Positions 1-12,000 of a DNA stretch of 64,000 nt are shown here, in pieces. Numbering within the stretch: position 1 is the stretch's first letter; every line of letters starts with the position of its first letter. This DNA comes from Pomacea canaliculata (lineage: Eukaryota > Mollusca > Gastropoda > Architaenioglossa > Ampullariidae): positions 6,405,416 through 6,469,415 of the forward strand of contig NC_037596.1 of the NCBI RefSeq assembly GCF_003073045.1, written 5' to 3'. Made by a program: the position numbers and the translations under genes. The notes beneath the pieces are model-generated. The model did not search any database. It worked only from the letters and a program-made list of their open reading frames with translations, and was not told the DNA's origin.

Positions 1-443
1 TGTAATACATTTAAATCATTATTGACTTTTTTAAACAATATTGTTTTGAACACGTTCACACGTTGTTATCAGGACGAAGATGTACTTGAAATTTGTGGCG
101 AACAAAACTTTGATGTTCCTTCATCTATCTCGGATATTGAAGTGTTTAATTTGTGGTGAAATTTATGTGATTTTTAATTATTTGCCACTGCATTTATTGT
201 AATCGCAAAAGATGGAAAATAGTTTAGTGAGCTTTCAAACCTGGATAAAAATAGAGTTTAGAGTTAGAAAAGTAGCTATTTTCCTCCATGATCTGATTTG
301 CCTTTTTACTTAAACTTGTAGACAAAGTTTGTTTAATCATAATTGGTTTGATCAGGTCTGCCTGGAGGTCTTGTAAGAGTCTTGTAGTGCTTTAATGTCA
401 GATGACTACATTTCAGACTGCGTAATCCTTACCTTTGTTTCAG

Positions 444-1596
444 TTCAAGTGTTGCGGAGTTACAAACTACACAGATTTTGAGAAAGCGAGTAAATGGCAG
501 AGGAATTACACTGTTAACGGACAGACCTTTCATCTTCAAGTGCCGATCGCATGCTGCAAAAGCAACTCGTCGTTTCCTAACGTGCAGCTTCCAGACGATT
601 TCTCATGTGCCGTGTCCCCCACGACAGCCACTGCTAACATTGACAAAGTAGAGGCCTAACTTCGTTACCCAATTTTTGTCATCATTACCGTCGTCGTCAT
701 CATCGTTGTAGCTGCCATCCTACTCTTTTCTCTCTCTTTTCTTCTTTAATATCTGTATGTGGTTGCAGGTGTGGGTTTAAGTGTGTGTGTGTGTGTGAGT
801 GAGAGAGAATTTTGGTATGTGTCTGTATACAAACGAAGAGAACAGAGCGGACAGCATAAAGATATACAGAAAATCAAAACTAGAAATGAGACAGTAGTGA
901 GGATGATGTAAAAGAGAAATATAATTTACTCAGATTTTATAGTTATCTCAGATATGATAAATCAGACAATGGATAAATCAATCGAGCAATTGTTACTGAA
1001 AATCACTGAACTTCACTTTGTGCAGGGTTGCTACGATGCCTTGGTTGATTTCATCCTTGATCACATAAACATTCTTATTGCTGTTGGAGCCTCTGTTGGA
1101 GCTGTTGAGGTACAATACAGGACTAAGAGCTCAAAGGTTGCATGCATTTTCCAGACAAAGACAAGTATATATTTATATGCACACTTAAAAATTAGGTGGA
1201 TTACGCATACAGATGCACACTTAGGTATAATGCTCAGCTTACGACAAAATACAATATTAACTCAAGTGAGTAAAGAGATTCCAGATAATACAAACGAGCC
1301 AACATCTAACACGAACAAAGAATAATGTATACTGTATATGCAAGCAAAAACAACAAAGCAACAGCAAAAACAATATAATTATCTGCATATTTTAAAATCC
1401 AAAACCTGCAATAAAATAACACATTAAAACAGAAATAATTGTAATAATAATGCTTTAGGTTTGTCTAAAAGTGTCAAAGTTCTTTTAGTAATATTCTAAC
1501 AGAATGCTTTTAATATTGTGGTAGATTCTGATGTTCATCTTTGCCATCTGCGTACTCTGTGCTGCCCAGAAAGATGACGATGTAAAAGACTTTTAA
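444..1596 (+). CDS. Tetraspanin, 3' part (last three exons)
   Basis: Three exons with matching phases: 444-647, 1026-1109 and 1525-1596 (stop TAA at 1594). The first encodes the large extracellular loop: it opens FQFKCCGVTNYTDF, which holds the family's CCG signature, followed by a second Cys pair (IACCKSN) and a further Cys (FSCAV). The second begins GCYDAL, the loop's closing Cys, and enters transmembrane helix 4 (INILIAVGASVGAVE). The third finishes the helix (ILMFIFAICVLCAA) and ends in a short acidic cytoplasmic tail, QKDDDVKDF. Tetraspanins are four-helix plasma-membrane organisers that laterally bind integrins and other receptors. Helices 1-3 lie upstream of the window. The family call is firm; the subfamily cannot be set from this part. 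Confidence 0.9.
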
Positions 1597-1746
1597 AACA
1601 AAAGGAAAACTTTTTTTGACTGAGGACAGTTAAAAAACAAATAATTCCAATGCACTTTTTTAAAAACCTTTTATGTCTTTAGGAAACGCCTCTCCCAATA
1701 ATTGGACTTTTATTATTATCAATAATTGTAAATGGAAAACGTGCAC

Positions 1747-1752
1747 AATAAA
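1747..1752 (+). terminator. Likely polyadenylation signal of the tetraspanin
   Basis: AATAAA about 150 bases after the tetraspanin stop codon, in a non-coding AT-rich stretch. The position suits a short 3' UTR. No transcript evidence is available. Confidence 0.4.
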
Positions 1753-1902
1753 TATTTGCTTGTTCAAAATGTTCAACAACACTTGAATGTTCAAAATTAT
1801 TATTATTATTATGTTTTTGCAAATAACATCAGGTATGGTGATGAAGAATGGTAATAGGATCAGTAAACAAAGTTCTCTCCAATATTCCGAGGTAACATAA
1901 CC

Positions 1903-1903
<1 letters not shown>

Positions 1904-1954
<51 letters not shown>
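1904..1954. repeat. (CAA)n microsatellite
   Basis: About 17 near-perfect CAA units. It explains a long poly-leucine open frame on the other strand, which is not a gene. Confidence 0.95.
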
Positions 1955-1955
<1 letters not shown>

Positions 1956-1959
1956 CAAC

Positions 1960-2345
1960 ATGATTTATTAGCGCATGAAGCATACTTTCAGCGCCTAAAA
2001 CAAGTAGGAGACATGGTCAGAATAAGAATGAAAAGAAAAAAGACTATGCAGACAAGTAATAAAAGACATAGAAGAAACAAAAGAGGAATAAGGGAAAAGA
2101 CAGTAAGGACGGAGAGTGTCATAAATATGCAGAGGAAGATGAACAGACGGACTAGTCAATTGACTATACTCATAGCTAATGATAACTATGTTGATATGTG
2201 TAAGAAATAATGCTCGTGGAGCAAATGTGTTTTTAGTGCATATTTTAAGGATTTGATGGTCATTAGATGGCGAATATGTAAGGAGAAGTAAATAATAAAA
2301 ATCCAGTTACCATATGTGGCTGTTCTGGTGACAGGGATAGTGGGT
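1960..2345 (-). repeat. Interspersed repeat, copy 1 (related copy at 36235-36655)
   Basis: Shares an ordered series of blocks with 36235-36655: an AGTAGGAGACATGG block, an AGTGTCATAAAT block, a GGACTAGTCAA block, and a CTGACAGGGATAGTG-like block at the far end (GGTGACAGGGATAGTG here). Its first part, read on the minus strand, resembles the 3' tail seen at 63600-63665 (a TAAGCACT-AGAGCAT-like stretch, then an AATGTG-like stretch). It is therefore probably a LINE 3' end or a SINE that borrows one. Many small differences between the copies point to an old family. Confidence 0.6.
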
Positions 2346-3005
2346 TAGGGTTAGTGGGCGGAATCAAATAAAAGTACAAAATAGTGCCCTTACTTAACAA
2401 CAAGTTCATGTATGTTGTAATTTTCTTCAAAATATCATTACTTTTGCAGATTTGTTCTCCCTAATATGTCATGCTTTATAAAGAAAGTAGGCAGCATTTT
2501 GAATTAAGCTTAGACAATTACTTGCAAATATCATGGATAAACAAAACTAAGAAGGATACTTAAGAATTTATGAGGAATGTACAGCTGTCATAGATCTTTG
2601 TATTTTGGGCACTGGAACACAAAATGTAACTTAGTTTCTTCATAATTGCAATTGGGAGCATTTTAACAAGGCTGTGGACAAATTGCTGTAATGCTGCTTA
2701 TGGCAGTTTATGTAACTCCTAGCCTCAACCTTATTAGTGAGTTTCTAATAGCCATATGTTTAATGTCAATTAAGTCAGTACTTAGCACAAAAGAAGACTT
2801 AAAGGAGCTATAGAATGAAATTCGATATTTTGTTATACATGTACCAGTTTTGCTCCAAAACAGTTTATAAGTCTCAGCTTGAATTCTCTTAAGAACTGCT
2901 CAACTTGCCCACCCCAAACACATTTAAACCCATGTTGATCAAGTGCTAACACAATATTAACCCAAGTGGTCTTGTGATTACTGTACATATTTGACAACAT
3001 AGTTA
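2346..3005. other. Gene-free stretch
   Basis: AT-rich sequence between the tetraspanin and the LINE fragment. I see no exon, RNA gene or clear repeat in it. Confidence 0.5.
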
Positions 3006-3009
3006 ACAA

Positions 3010-3270
3010 TTATTTTGGTAATGTAATGGGAAGGGGGTGGGTGGAATTTACAACTTTCAGCCAGTATGCAATGCATCTCACATAAGGATTTACAATGGAT
3101 ACACATTTATGGTAAATCATTCTATTTGGAATTCTTGCTGTCACATTCAAAAAACATTTCACTGCAAATAAATGGACTCTCTCAATAATATTGCCAGTAC
3201 ACAGACCCCACACCTCAGAACCATACAGAATTGAATTGGCTGAATTGTATACTGAATAGTTTGAAAAGTG
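3010..3270 (-). mobile_element. LINE reverse transcriptase fragment, C-terminal part
   Basis: The minus strand reads ILYGSEVWG, then IERVHLFAVKCFLNV, then RIPNRMIYHK and VRCIAYWLKV. This is the order found just after the RT core in many invertebrate non-LTR elements (YGSEVWG...VHLFALKRFLNV...TPNDMVYGE...IKYWLK). Only about 85 codons remain, with no RT core and no endonuclease nearby. It is a short dead relic. Confidence 0.75.
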
Positions 3271-3344
3271 AAAAGGGATCACAATCTTTTAAAATCAAAA
3301 GAGAAAAACTAAGAACATGGAAAAATCTCAAAGAAAAATTTTCT

Positions 3345-5135
3345 CTAACTCTTCCTTAGGTTCTCAACTAACAATTCTGTTCTTTTTCTCTCCTCCACCA
3401 GCATCTCTGCCTGAATTGCCAGGCTCCTTTCAAAATAACTCTGAAGTTCATCTGATAATTCGTTGTTGGATCTCCTCCGTTTCCTGCACACAGGAGTCTC
3501 CTGAGATATTCCTTGCTGTTCTTGATAGGGTTCCTTTGTTGGGGTGGCACCTTGCAGGATGTTGGAGATCTCGGAGAGAATGTTTACTGGAAAATAAATA
3601 TAAATGAATTATGACCAATATATGGGCATCGAAAACCCAAATATATTTGGCCTGTATGCCCATGGTAACTGCTCTTGCTGGAACATTGCATCATTTGCAT
3701 GCATACAAAATGTTCCTAATTGAGCTTGTTACATATCTAGACCCATCTCTTTGTGGCAGAACAGACTTTTCTTTATGTTACTACCCTAACCAAATACATG
3801 TAGGAGAAGAAACAATAAATAATTTAATACTTGAACTGTCAAATGTTTTACTAAATATGGCTTTACTAAAAGTATGCTTTATTTGCTTGTTTATGTTATA
3901 GATGGTTCACTGACCTTTCACACCCCCCAGTGATGATATTGTCACTGGTGGGATGACTGAAGGGTCTTCCTCCAAGATTCTGGAATAGTAGTTCCATCGT
4001 GATCTTCTCTGGCCTGTTTTCTTGTTGGAATCTACTATAGCTTTGTACCTGTTGGGATAGAAGTACCAAACATGATTGCATACATCATTATGTATCCAGG
4101 CTAATTTCCCAGGGCTACAATAAAAATCTCTACTCAAACTTGGTACAGATGGGTCTTGTTTACAGGTTAAAGGAATGTATTGTGATAACAAATACATTTA
4201 AACCTTGAGAACCTTAAAAAAAAAGCTGTGATGTTTTCTTGTTTTCTTTCTCAGATCTATGGAAAAATGGTGCACTCACAAAACAGAAAACCCAATCATT
4301 TTGTAGGAACTCACCATATTTTTGTATTGCTCCATTTTTTTCTCAGGCGGTCCCAGGGCAAAATGGCACCCTAAGGCGGCCATTTCAGAGGCAATTCTCC
4401 CTCTGTGATTTGGTAGGAGGTAAGGCTTATGTCATTTTCACTGGCCATCTGACCAGCAAGACGCTGGAGATAGAAATTTCCTTCTTGGCCTGTTTCAACA
4501 TATAAAATAAAATGCATTATACTACGATATAACACCAAACCAAAAGGGATACATGAGAGTCATCGAGAGAGAGAGAGAGCACCAATTAACATGTTCAAGG
4601 TAAAATGCGATAATTACTCTCGCAAAGTAATTGCTATCACTGTATAATAATGTGCTGATCCTCATAAGAATATTTTTCATAACTGGAGATAATAAAATTT
4701 GGAAATAGAAAGCAGAAAACTAAAACTAAAAAGAAAAAACCTAAGAGGTTGGTACACTTGGAGATTGCAGAGTGGAAGATACTGTCGAGGCTACAAGTTG
4801 TTATAAAATTTCTCCCGCTATATAAACACTTGAATATTTTTGTCAACCTCGATAATAGGGTATTTCAAATACTAATCGTTAAAAGATACCACTTTGAACA
4901 CGGACTTAATATTGAAGCTGGTACTCAGCAAACTCCAATCCGACTACACATTGTCTGATATTGCTCCCGCTAACCGCTAAAACCTATTATATTTGTTTCC
5001 ACTTAAATAATAGAGTATTTTTAGTACTAATCGTTACAAGATACCACTTCGTATACGGTCCCAATACTCATTTTTAATAGGAATGTTAAAGAAACTCTCA
5101 TCTGGAAACTTGAAAAGAATAACAATGTCCGCCAT
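3345..5135 (-). CDS. Myb/SANT-like DNA-binding domain gene, four exons, one internal TAG
   Basis: Exons on the minus strand: 5045-5135, 4315-4489, 3915-4048 and 3345-3586. Every junction is GT/AG, phases run 1-2-1, and the total is 642 bases (214 codons). The start MADIVILFKFPDESFF and YWDRI resemble the first helices of a Myb/SANT-like domain. LRKKWSNTKIWYKAIVDSNK, then RWNYYSRI and DPSVIPPVTISS, match its signature (LRKKW.NLK..YK...D.NKKTG...W.YY...LG..P...P). The last exon gives a basic patch (CRKRRRSNN) and a Glu/Arg-rich coiled-coil tail ending LLVENLRKS, usual for such factors. The odd point is an in-frame TAG at 4371-4373 inside exon 2. It may be real (a dying gene), an assembly error, or a sign that exon 2 is processed differently. 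Related domains occur both in host factors and in Harbinger-type transposons, so the origin is open. Confidence 0.55.
4855..5075. repeat. Direct duplication, about 65 bases, two diverged copies
   Basis: 4855-4920 and 5010-5070 share the blocks ATAG.GTATTT, TACTAATCGTTA and AAGATACCACTT in the same order, about 155 bases apart. The right copy covers the end of exon 1 and the donor site of the Myb/SANT-like gene. The left copy lies in its first intron, so the donor region has been duplicated. Confidence 0.6.
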
Positions 5136-5280
5136 CTTGAATGTAAAGCGTAGGACCTCCTGAGACTGCTAGCTTGCTACGCTAGGGCAAGCTTCGCTGT
5201 GCAACTCTTTGGCTCGACTGGCTAGCTTCGCTCGATTCACTACGCCTATGTAACACGTCTCAGCCAGTGCCCGGGCTAAT
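5124..5280 (-). promoter_or_regulatory. Likely promoter of the Myb/SANT-like gene, with a YY1-type site over the start codon
   Basis: The start codon sits in CAAGATGGCGGAC on the minus strand. This matches the YY1 element (AAGATGGCGGC) that in animals often overlaps the first codons of genes with TATA-less promoters. The 120 bases upstream are clearly richer in CpG than the surroundings. It also holds imperfect copies of a GCTAGCTTCGCT-like word (5168-5235), so some of it may be a short repeat. Confidence 0.35.
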
Positions 5281-6001
5281 GTTTTACGGTTGGCGAGAAA
5301 CACAGGAACATTGTTATTCATTTGATCCACATCACTTCCTGGTAAACACCCAGTTTACCCTTATTTGACGCTATTTTTAAAAAAACTCGATTCCACATTT
5401 AATTATATATTATATAATACAGGTATATATTATTAGAAATTTGAATTATGTTTTGTGTTTTAACCGCTCTACTTTTGGCAACTGTTTAACCTTTTATAAT
5501 AAAATTATGTTAGAAATCACTTTATTTGCAAACTGAACAGCGACATAGAATATGTACTTGATACGTACATATGCTTCAAAGATGTAAAACTGAAATAAAA
5601 TTGATACACAAGTTGCTTTCTGTGAAAATGAACACTGTTCTCAGTATGCTACCTTTACCCATCTATCTATATCCTCTCTGCTTTCATCGTTCTTTCCGAC
5701 AATAATGAAGAGATATGTTAACTCTGCACACGCACACACAAGAATACACGGTCTTCCTTCTGCATGGTGAAGGAAGGCATGTCACGCCTTGACATAAGCC
5801 TGTCGTGTAGCTGACAGAGAAGAGAATCTCTCTCAGCGGGAATGACGGAGGTTTCACCTCTTGCTCATTTGCGAGTGGTGTGCTCCTAAGAAGCTGGTTA
5901 CCTAAAGTTGTTTGGAGCAGCTGAGTTTACAAGTCCGTAAGACTATCGTCTGATCCTTCATTCAAAGGTTGCTGCCCACCTGCATAAAGCCTATTAAAAA
6001 G
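5281..6001 (+). other. Upstream region and 5' UTR of the secreted-protein gene
   Basis: The left half is AT-rich and featureless. From about 5755 to 6001 the base composition becomes more balanced and no intron signal interrupts the run into the ATG at 6002, so this is probably 5' UTR. I cannot place a TATA box or start site with confidence. Confidence 0.35.
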
Positions 6002-9000
6002 ATGGCGAAAGGAAGATTTGTGTTCATCTGGCTGCAATTTTCAGGTACTATATTAATTTTAATTTTTTGTTTTTGCTGTAACTAGAATAGGAAACATCAG
6101 AAAAAGAACGTTATCACAGGAAATCTCGAAGATTTGTTTTCAGCTAGAAAGAGTGAGTTATATGAGTATAGCTACATTCACCAAAATAATATACTTAAAG
6201 AATGTATTCAAGCATATTTCGCATTGTTTTGGTGGACGAGGACATACATTATCACCTGTTTACTCTATTTTTACATTTTTAGTAAAAGATTCATGTTGGC
6301 AGATTTCTGTCAGGTGTTGGCGTCCTCTAGTCTTCAAAAGGAAAATTGTCCTTCAAAAGTCCTCGACATGTTATGTTCAGAGGACGCAGAAGAATAAGCG
6401 CTATGTGTTAATAAAAACATCTCGTTTACACCCATCCAGCACAAGGTCGCATGCAAATATTTCAGTAACACATTTTTTGCCTAGTCTTGTGTGGTCATCA
6501 CTCCCAATAGACACTCTCTTCCTTTTTTCCTAAGATGTAGTGCCAGATTTAAGGATCGTGAGTCATGAGTCTTAACGATATCTGTAGCACACACATTTTC
6601 TATCTGGATGTAATGAAACAGTTTCAGCGAGGATTATATTCAACAAATAAATAGACAACTAACAGAACTATGCACACACTGTTTATAAAATATTGATTAA
6701 AAAAAACAGCAGTATCTGAAAGTTTGTAAAAACACAAAAACCAAACGCTTTCCGTTGTGCGCAGCATTTGTCCCTGCTATGGCTTACCTGTGGAATCACC
6801 AGCAGCCTCAGGTAATCTCAAGAGGACCGCAGCCGCCACAGGACTTCAGTCATGCGAGCTACTGGCAGCATGAAACTCCTGCGCCACTGCTACCCCATAG
6901 AGCTCAGCCGGTGATGCACAGCCCTCAGCTTCCACAGTATTCCGCGCCGCACGTGCAACCCCAGCCTTACCGTCGTCCGGTATCTCCAGGTGTCTCCACA
7001 GGTAGGGATAGATCAAGTTGGTGAGGAATCTATTTTCGCTTTAACCACATTAAAAAGGAGAAGGAAGATGTTCTGTGCAGGCCGTGCATATTTAAATAGT
7101 GTTATCTATAACAGAATCCACACATATTTATACCATTTTATTTACAATGTATTCCTTGAATATTATACCACAATATAACCCATGCATTTTTTTATTTTTG
7201 CATCTGTTATATATTTTTTCAAAATCTTTCTTTTATTGCAGCATATATTTCAGCTGTACTTTCAAATCTGCATATAAAGTACATAGCAGTTGCATTACAC
7301 AACAGAAAACACATCATTACCAAACAATTTAGTTTAAACAAATTTGAAAAAAAAGACCCGTGACAAGTTGCATGTAGGGCAGCTATTGTTTTACCCTTAT
7401 ATCTTATTTCATTTTTAGGTGTACATTCAAAATTTCACTTTTATGTCTATGTTGCAATATTAAAATGAACAGTTGTAACTGGGATTTTTTTTTTACACCT
7501 GCACGAATATCTGAATTATTTAGCAATCGGTAAAATCAAATCAAGTTTCATGTTAAATAAGATTTTTTTTTTTTTTGGTCCCCAATATTCTAAAGCAACA
7601 CTCTGATTTGAAGCCATTTCAGTTTAGTATCTTTAATATTAGCTATTTAAAAAAAATAATGTGCCAATCAACATTTCTATTTAATTTATTCCACTTTGAA
7701 CAACTGTTAGGTGTGTTTGTTAGTGTTAGATACCATTCTATTATAATACAGTCTTGCACTTTTCTGTAAGATTAAAATACTCAGAAAGTTTTATTTATAT
7801 TATAAGTTGAAATAGTTCAATTATGTTCACTCTGTGTAAATTTATATATTTCTTCCTTTATACAGCTATTAAAAGAGACAAAATCAATGTTTATATTTTA
7901 CTTGATTTAACAGCTTGACATAGTAGAAAAAGTCATCTTTCAAGCAAGTGTTTAATTAAATATATTCCTTTGTCCACCCATCTTCTATACATAAAAATGG
8001 TTTATTCCCAATCTTTATTTTATTATTGCAAAAGACAGACTCTTCAAAACTTTCGCGCTGTGCAAAAAAATGTTTACGTTTATAAATAAGCCCACTGCAA
8101 AACAACCAATTTTTATACGAATACAGAAATGTCAGATAAACGTATTAAATGCAAATGCAAATACAAAAATTTTTTCAAACTAATGGATTCTAGAGAAAGA
8201 AGGGGGAGTCAAATATAGAGAGAAAGAGCGTGTGAGAGAGAAAGAGACAATGTATCACACCCTGTTCTACTTTGTAAATGATGACATACCACATCTTTGT
8301 TATACCAGAGAAAGCTAAATCTGCTCAACAGGAGTGGCTAAGCGCGTGTAGTGTGTCGTTTCCCCTTCTATTGACAATGAAGCCATTGTTTTCTGTGCCT
8401 TCAACGCATACTCCAGCTCACAACTCTTTTTTTTTTTTGTTGCTTATCCACGTGTGATGGCTTCAACACTGAGTTTGTTGGGCGCAGTTCCATATAAATT
8501 AACACACAACTTGACAGCCTGTCTAGACAAACTACTGCCATGTGACAGTCGCATTCTCAAGCTTCGTAAATGTGGCTGCTGAATAATGCTTGTAACGCTT
8601 TTTATTCTCTGTTACTCCTAGCAATTCCTTTGATTTTCTTTCCAATATGTTATATTGATATTAAAAAAACCGAGTTAAGTTTTAACTCATAAAGGTAGCA
8701 GTGTCAAGACAACACACACAAAGAAAGCATTAAAAACTTGATTTCTACTACCTTTGATAAAAATGCGTAATTTAGATAAAAGTAAACATCTGCATTATTG
8801 GTACTTATGTTTTGGTTTTGTTCTTTATTTAGATTCTATTCTTTCTTATTTGCTTGCTTTCTTTCCTTTCGTCTCTCTTTCTCTTTAATTTATCTGATCC
8901 TTCCTTTTACCCTCCTTAATAATAATATACGGATACGCAAGCTCTCTCTCTCTCACACACATAGATATCAGAATCAAGAGGTTCATAAAGACTTCAAGTC

Positions 9001-12000
9001 TAAAGCAAACTGTGTTTAAAGGGAAAGTGTTCAATGAATATTGATTCAATATACTCAACGGTATGAAAATAAAATAAGTTTAATATCTCTTCTGAAAAAG
9101 AAACACCTATGTTATAATTGGAGAGCATTTGGACTCTCTCGTGACCATGAAACAATCCTTGGAACGAACACCGATTTCCTCAAAATTTAACCTGTATCAG
9201 GAATTGACATCTTACTGTTCCCTTGAGACGCAATAAACCTCTGATTAAACTAGCACCGATTAGGTAATAGGCAGCCTGCTTTCATGCCCGGAAAAAGACT
9301 GTTTATCATCTGATGGACTAAGAAAACATAACAGCGTTGGCTACTCTCGCAGATTTCAGAGTACAGACTGCAAATGGGACATTATGGGTGGGCACAAGGC
9401 ACACGGTTTATTGTGTTCAACATCAAAATTAGGCAATTATCAAAATAAGTATAAAGAAGGTTTTGGTGAATGTCATCCAGTTGTCCGTTGTTCCACGGAG
9501 TAATGTAAATATAAATTCATTAAGCACAGAACATAATCGGTGCACTGACATGTAAATATTCTGACATGTAAAGATACTTAAGTTAGAACTTCAGACTACA
9601 TTTTCAAACGTAGAAGAACAAAATCATTTTGACGGCTTACGATTGAAAAAAGATATTTTCTTGTAGATTAAAATAAATTGTACAAGTGATGCACCTTACA
9701 GGAAACTCGCGTGGTTTGTGGCTATTTATAGCGTTGTTCTCAGTTTGTGGCATGGGGCGAGTCTGTTGTCAAGACAGAGACACGTCCTAGACGTGTACGG
9801 AAAACATGTCTTTAACAGGTCCTAGGTTTGTATTAAAATATGTGAATATAAATCTTAACAAGTTCCAGGTTTGTACTGAAACGATGCATTTGTCTGTTTT
9901 TAACAAATATTTGGTTTGTAGGGATCAAACATCATACATGCACTTAGAGATAATGTGTGCAAATGAATGTTTGAAAATATCACGTCAAGTGTCTTTTTCG
10001 CGACAGATTTTGAGTCATGCCTTCTTCCGGCTAAGTTAGGACCAGAAAGAGCATTATTTTATACGTATAAAAATTATTTCTCTTGCTCATTTTTTTTTTA
10101 GTTTTATTTTGAACAATAATCATTTCAGTTAGCCCCTTTCATTTGCTTTCTTCCATTCTATTTTCTGTGGCCATGACAGTTGGCAGTTAGTCTTCCAGGG
10201 GACCTTTACTGGTCATCTGCATCGGGTTAATAACAAAATACTAGAGTATCTCATTTCTCATTATCGGAAACGTTTAAACTTATGCTATTTTTTTTAAACT
10301 CAATGTTTTGACTAGTTAAAAAATAGAGCACATTTTGCGAACAATGACGAGTAAGGTGAAATAACGATGTCTTTTTTTAGCACCGCTAGAGGTGGAGCCA
10401 CTAGAAGCCGAACTGTTGACTACCACGGCACCACGACCTCCTCTTCCACTTCCAGTTCGCCATCCGCCGCCAGCCTATCACGTGTCTAGTCCCTACCAGA
10501 GACCTCCTAACCCTCCGGCAACTTGGAAAGCAGGAGCAAACTACAACGCGCAGCAAGGTAGGAGGGGAGGGTTTCATCGGTTGTCTTTGTCGCGACTGGG
10601 TGGGAAAGAAGAAAAAAATCACAACGTAAAGTTCAAGCGTTAACATACTAATAGTTGGATTGTGGAATGAAAATGAACGTTTTAAAAGAAAGGGTTAACA
10701 CTATAGGTAATAATAGGCTACTTACGTCATCAGGTACCATTGTGGCTGACCACCAATGTGCTAACGGCTTTTGACTTACTGTGTCAGCATCCTATGCCAT
10801 GGCAAACAAAACTCAGTAACTTATATGTGAGATGTAGTAGCTGCCCCCTTCTCATTAAGATGGCGCCCTGAAATTCTCGTTTGCGTCATTCGTTGCGTGA
10901 AGGCTTCGCCTCCTGTCAAATGCCGTGATGGTTAAAAGGACTTACACTTGTGGTGGTCACCGCGCTTACGACTTTCATATTCCAGGTGGAGGAAATGTAT
11001 AGCTCATTTAACACATCTGCTTCGCAGATTATTATATATTTTCTTCCAATCATAATTTAACTAACAAATACAAATAAAATAAATTATACAAAATTCAAGT
11101 CTAAAGGACTAAACTAAAGCACAATGAGTCGCACAGCAGATAAATCTTTCCCATTAGCTTTTGCAAACTAGTTATCCGATTAAACTAGTTACTCGTGTGC
11201 CCGCTAATAAGCAAAGTAGCTTGACACTGTACTGATTTGTTTTATCTTCGTGGTGGAGGACGCCTTTACCATTGAGGGCTATTCTCACGTTGCAATGTTG
11301 TCAAGGTCTGCGCGTGCAAGATTTCACTGGCAATGTCTCTTTGCAATACCGTTCTTCTCTCACGTAACAAGGCCCCTCTCAAATGACTTGCAAGGTGACG
11401 CATGTGTCGTATCCTAGAATAAATATATTTAGACAGTCTAGATAAAGGAGATTATTATGCGGGAAATGATGACCTATGACCCCAATGATGACCTCTGTAT
11501 CTATTGGTTTCTAGGAACTATAGGAGGGAATCGGCACGTCAAGGCAGTTAGAAAGCAGAGGTAGCGCAGTCGATCAAGTTTGTATCCGAATAAAGATTGT
11601 ATTATATACTCTAGATTCTAGAACCTATGTTGCGTATTTGTGAGAAGGCACGAGTATAGCGTAGGGCAGTTAGCAATATAGCAGACAACCTTGACGAAAA
11701 GATACAGCTACTTTAGTCATATTACTCGAGCAAGCAGGGAGAAGAAACAGACGTAGATGAGAGAGTGAGGGCTTGGTTAGATATACGTAGTTATATTATT
11801 CTTCCACAGTAATTTTAACATGAAACATTTCTCCTCAGACTTCTTCCGCATTTTCACGTTATAATTTGTAGGTAAAAATGGAGCCGACTGTGTTAGAGTA
11901 TTCCAATTGGCTACAGCCATCAATGCATGTCATATCCGTGCAAACCTTGCTTCAAGGCCCCTTTCGAGCCGTGCGCAAAGCTCGGAAGGCAAGGCATGCA

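Noticed and set aside
1660-1983. Minus-strand frame with a poly-leucine run
   Set aside because: It is the (CAA)n microsatellite read backwards.
3611-3901. Plus-strand 96-codon frame over the Myb/SANT-like gene
   Set aside because: It overlaps the intron between two well-supported minus-strand exons and has no domain.
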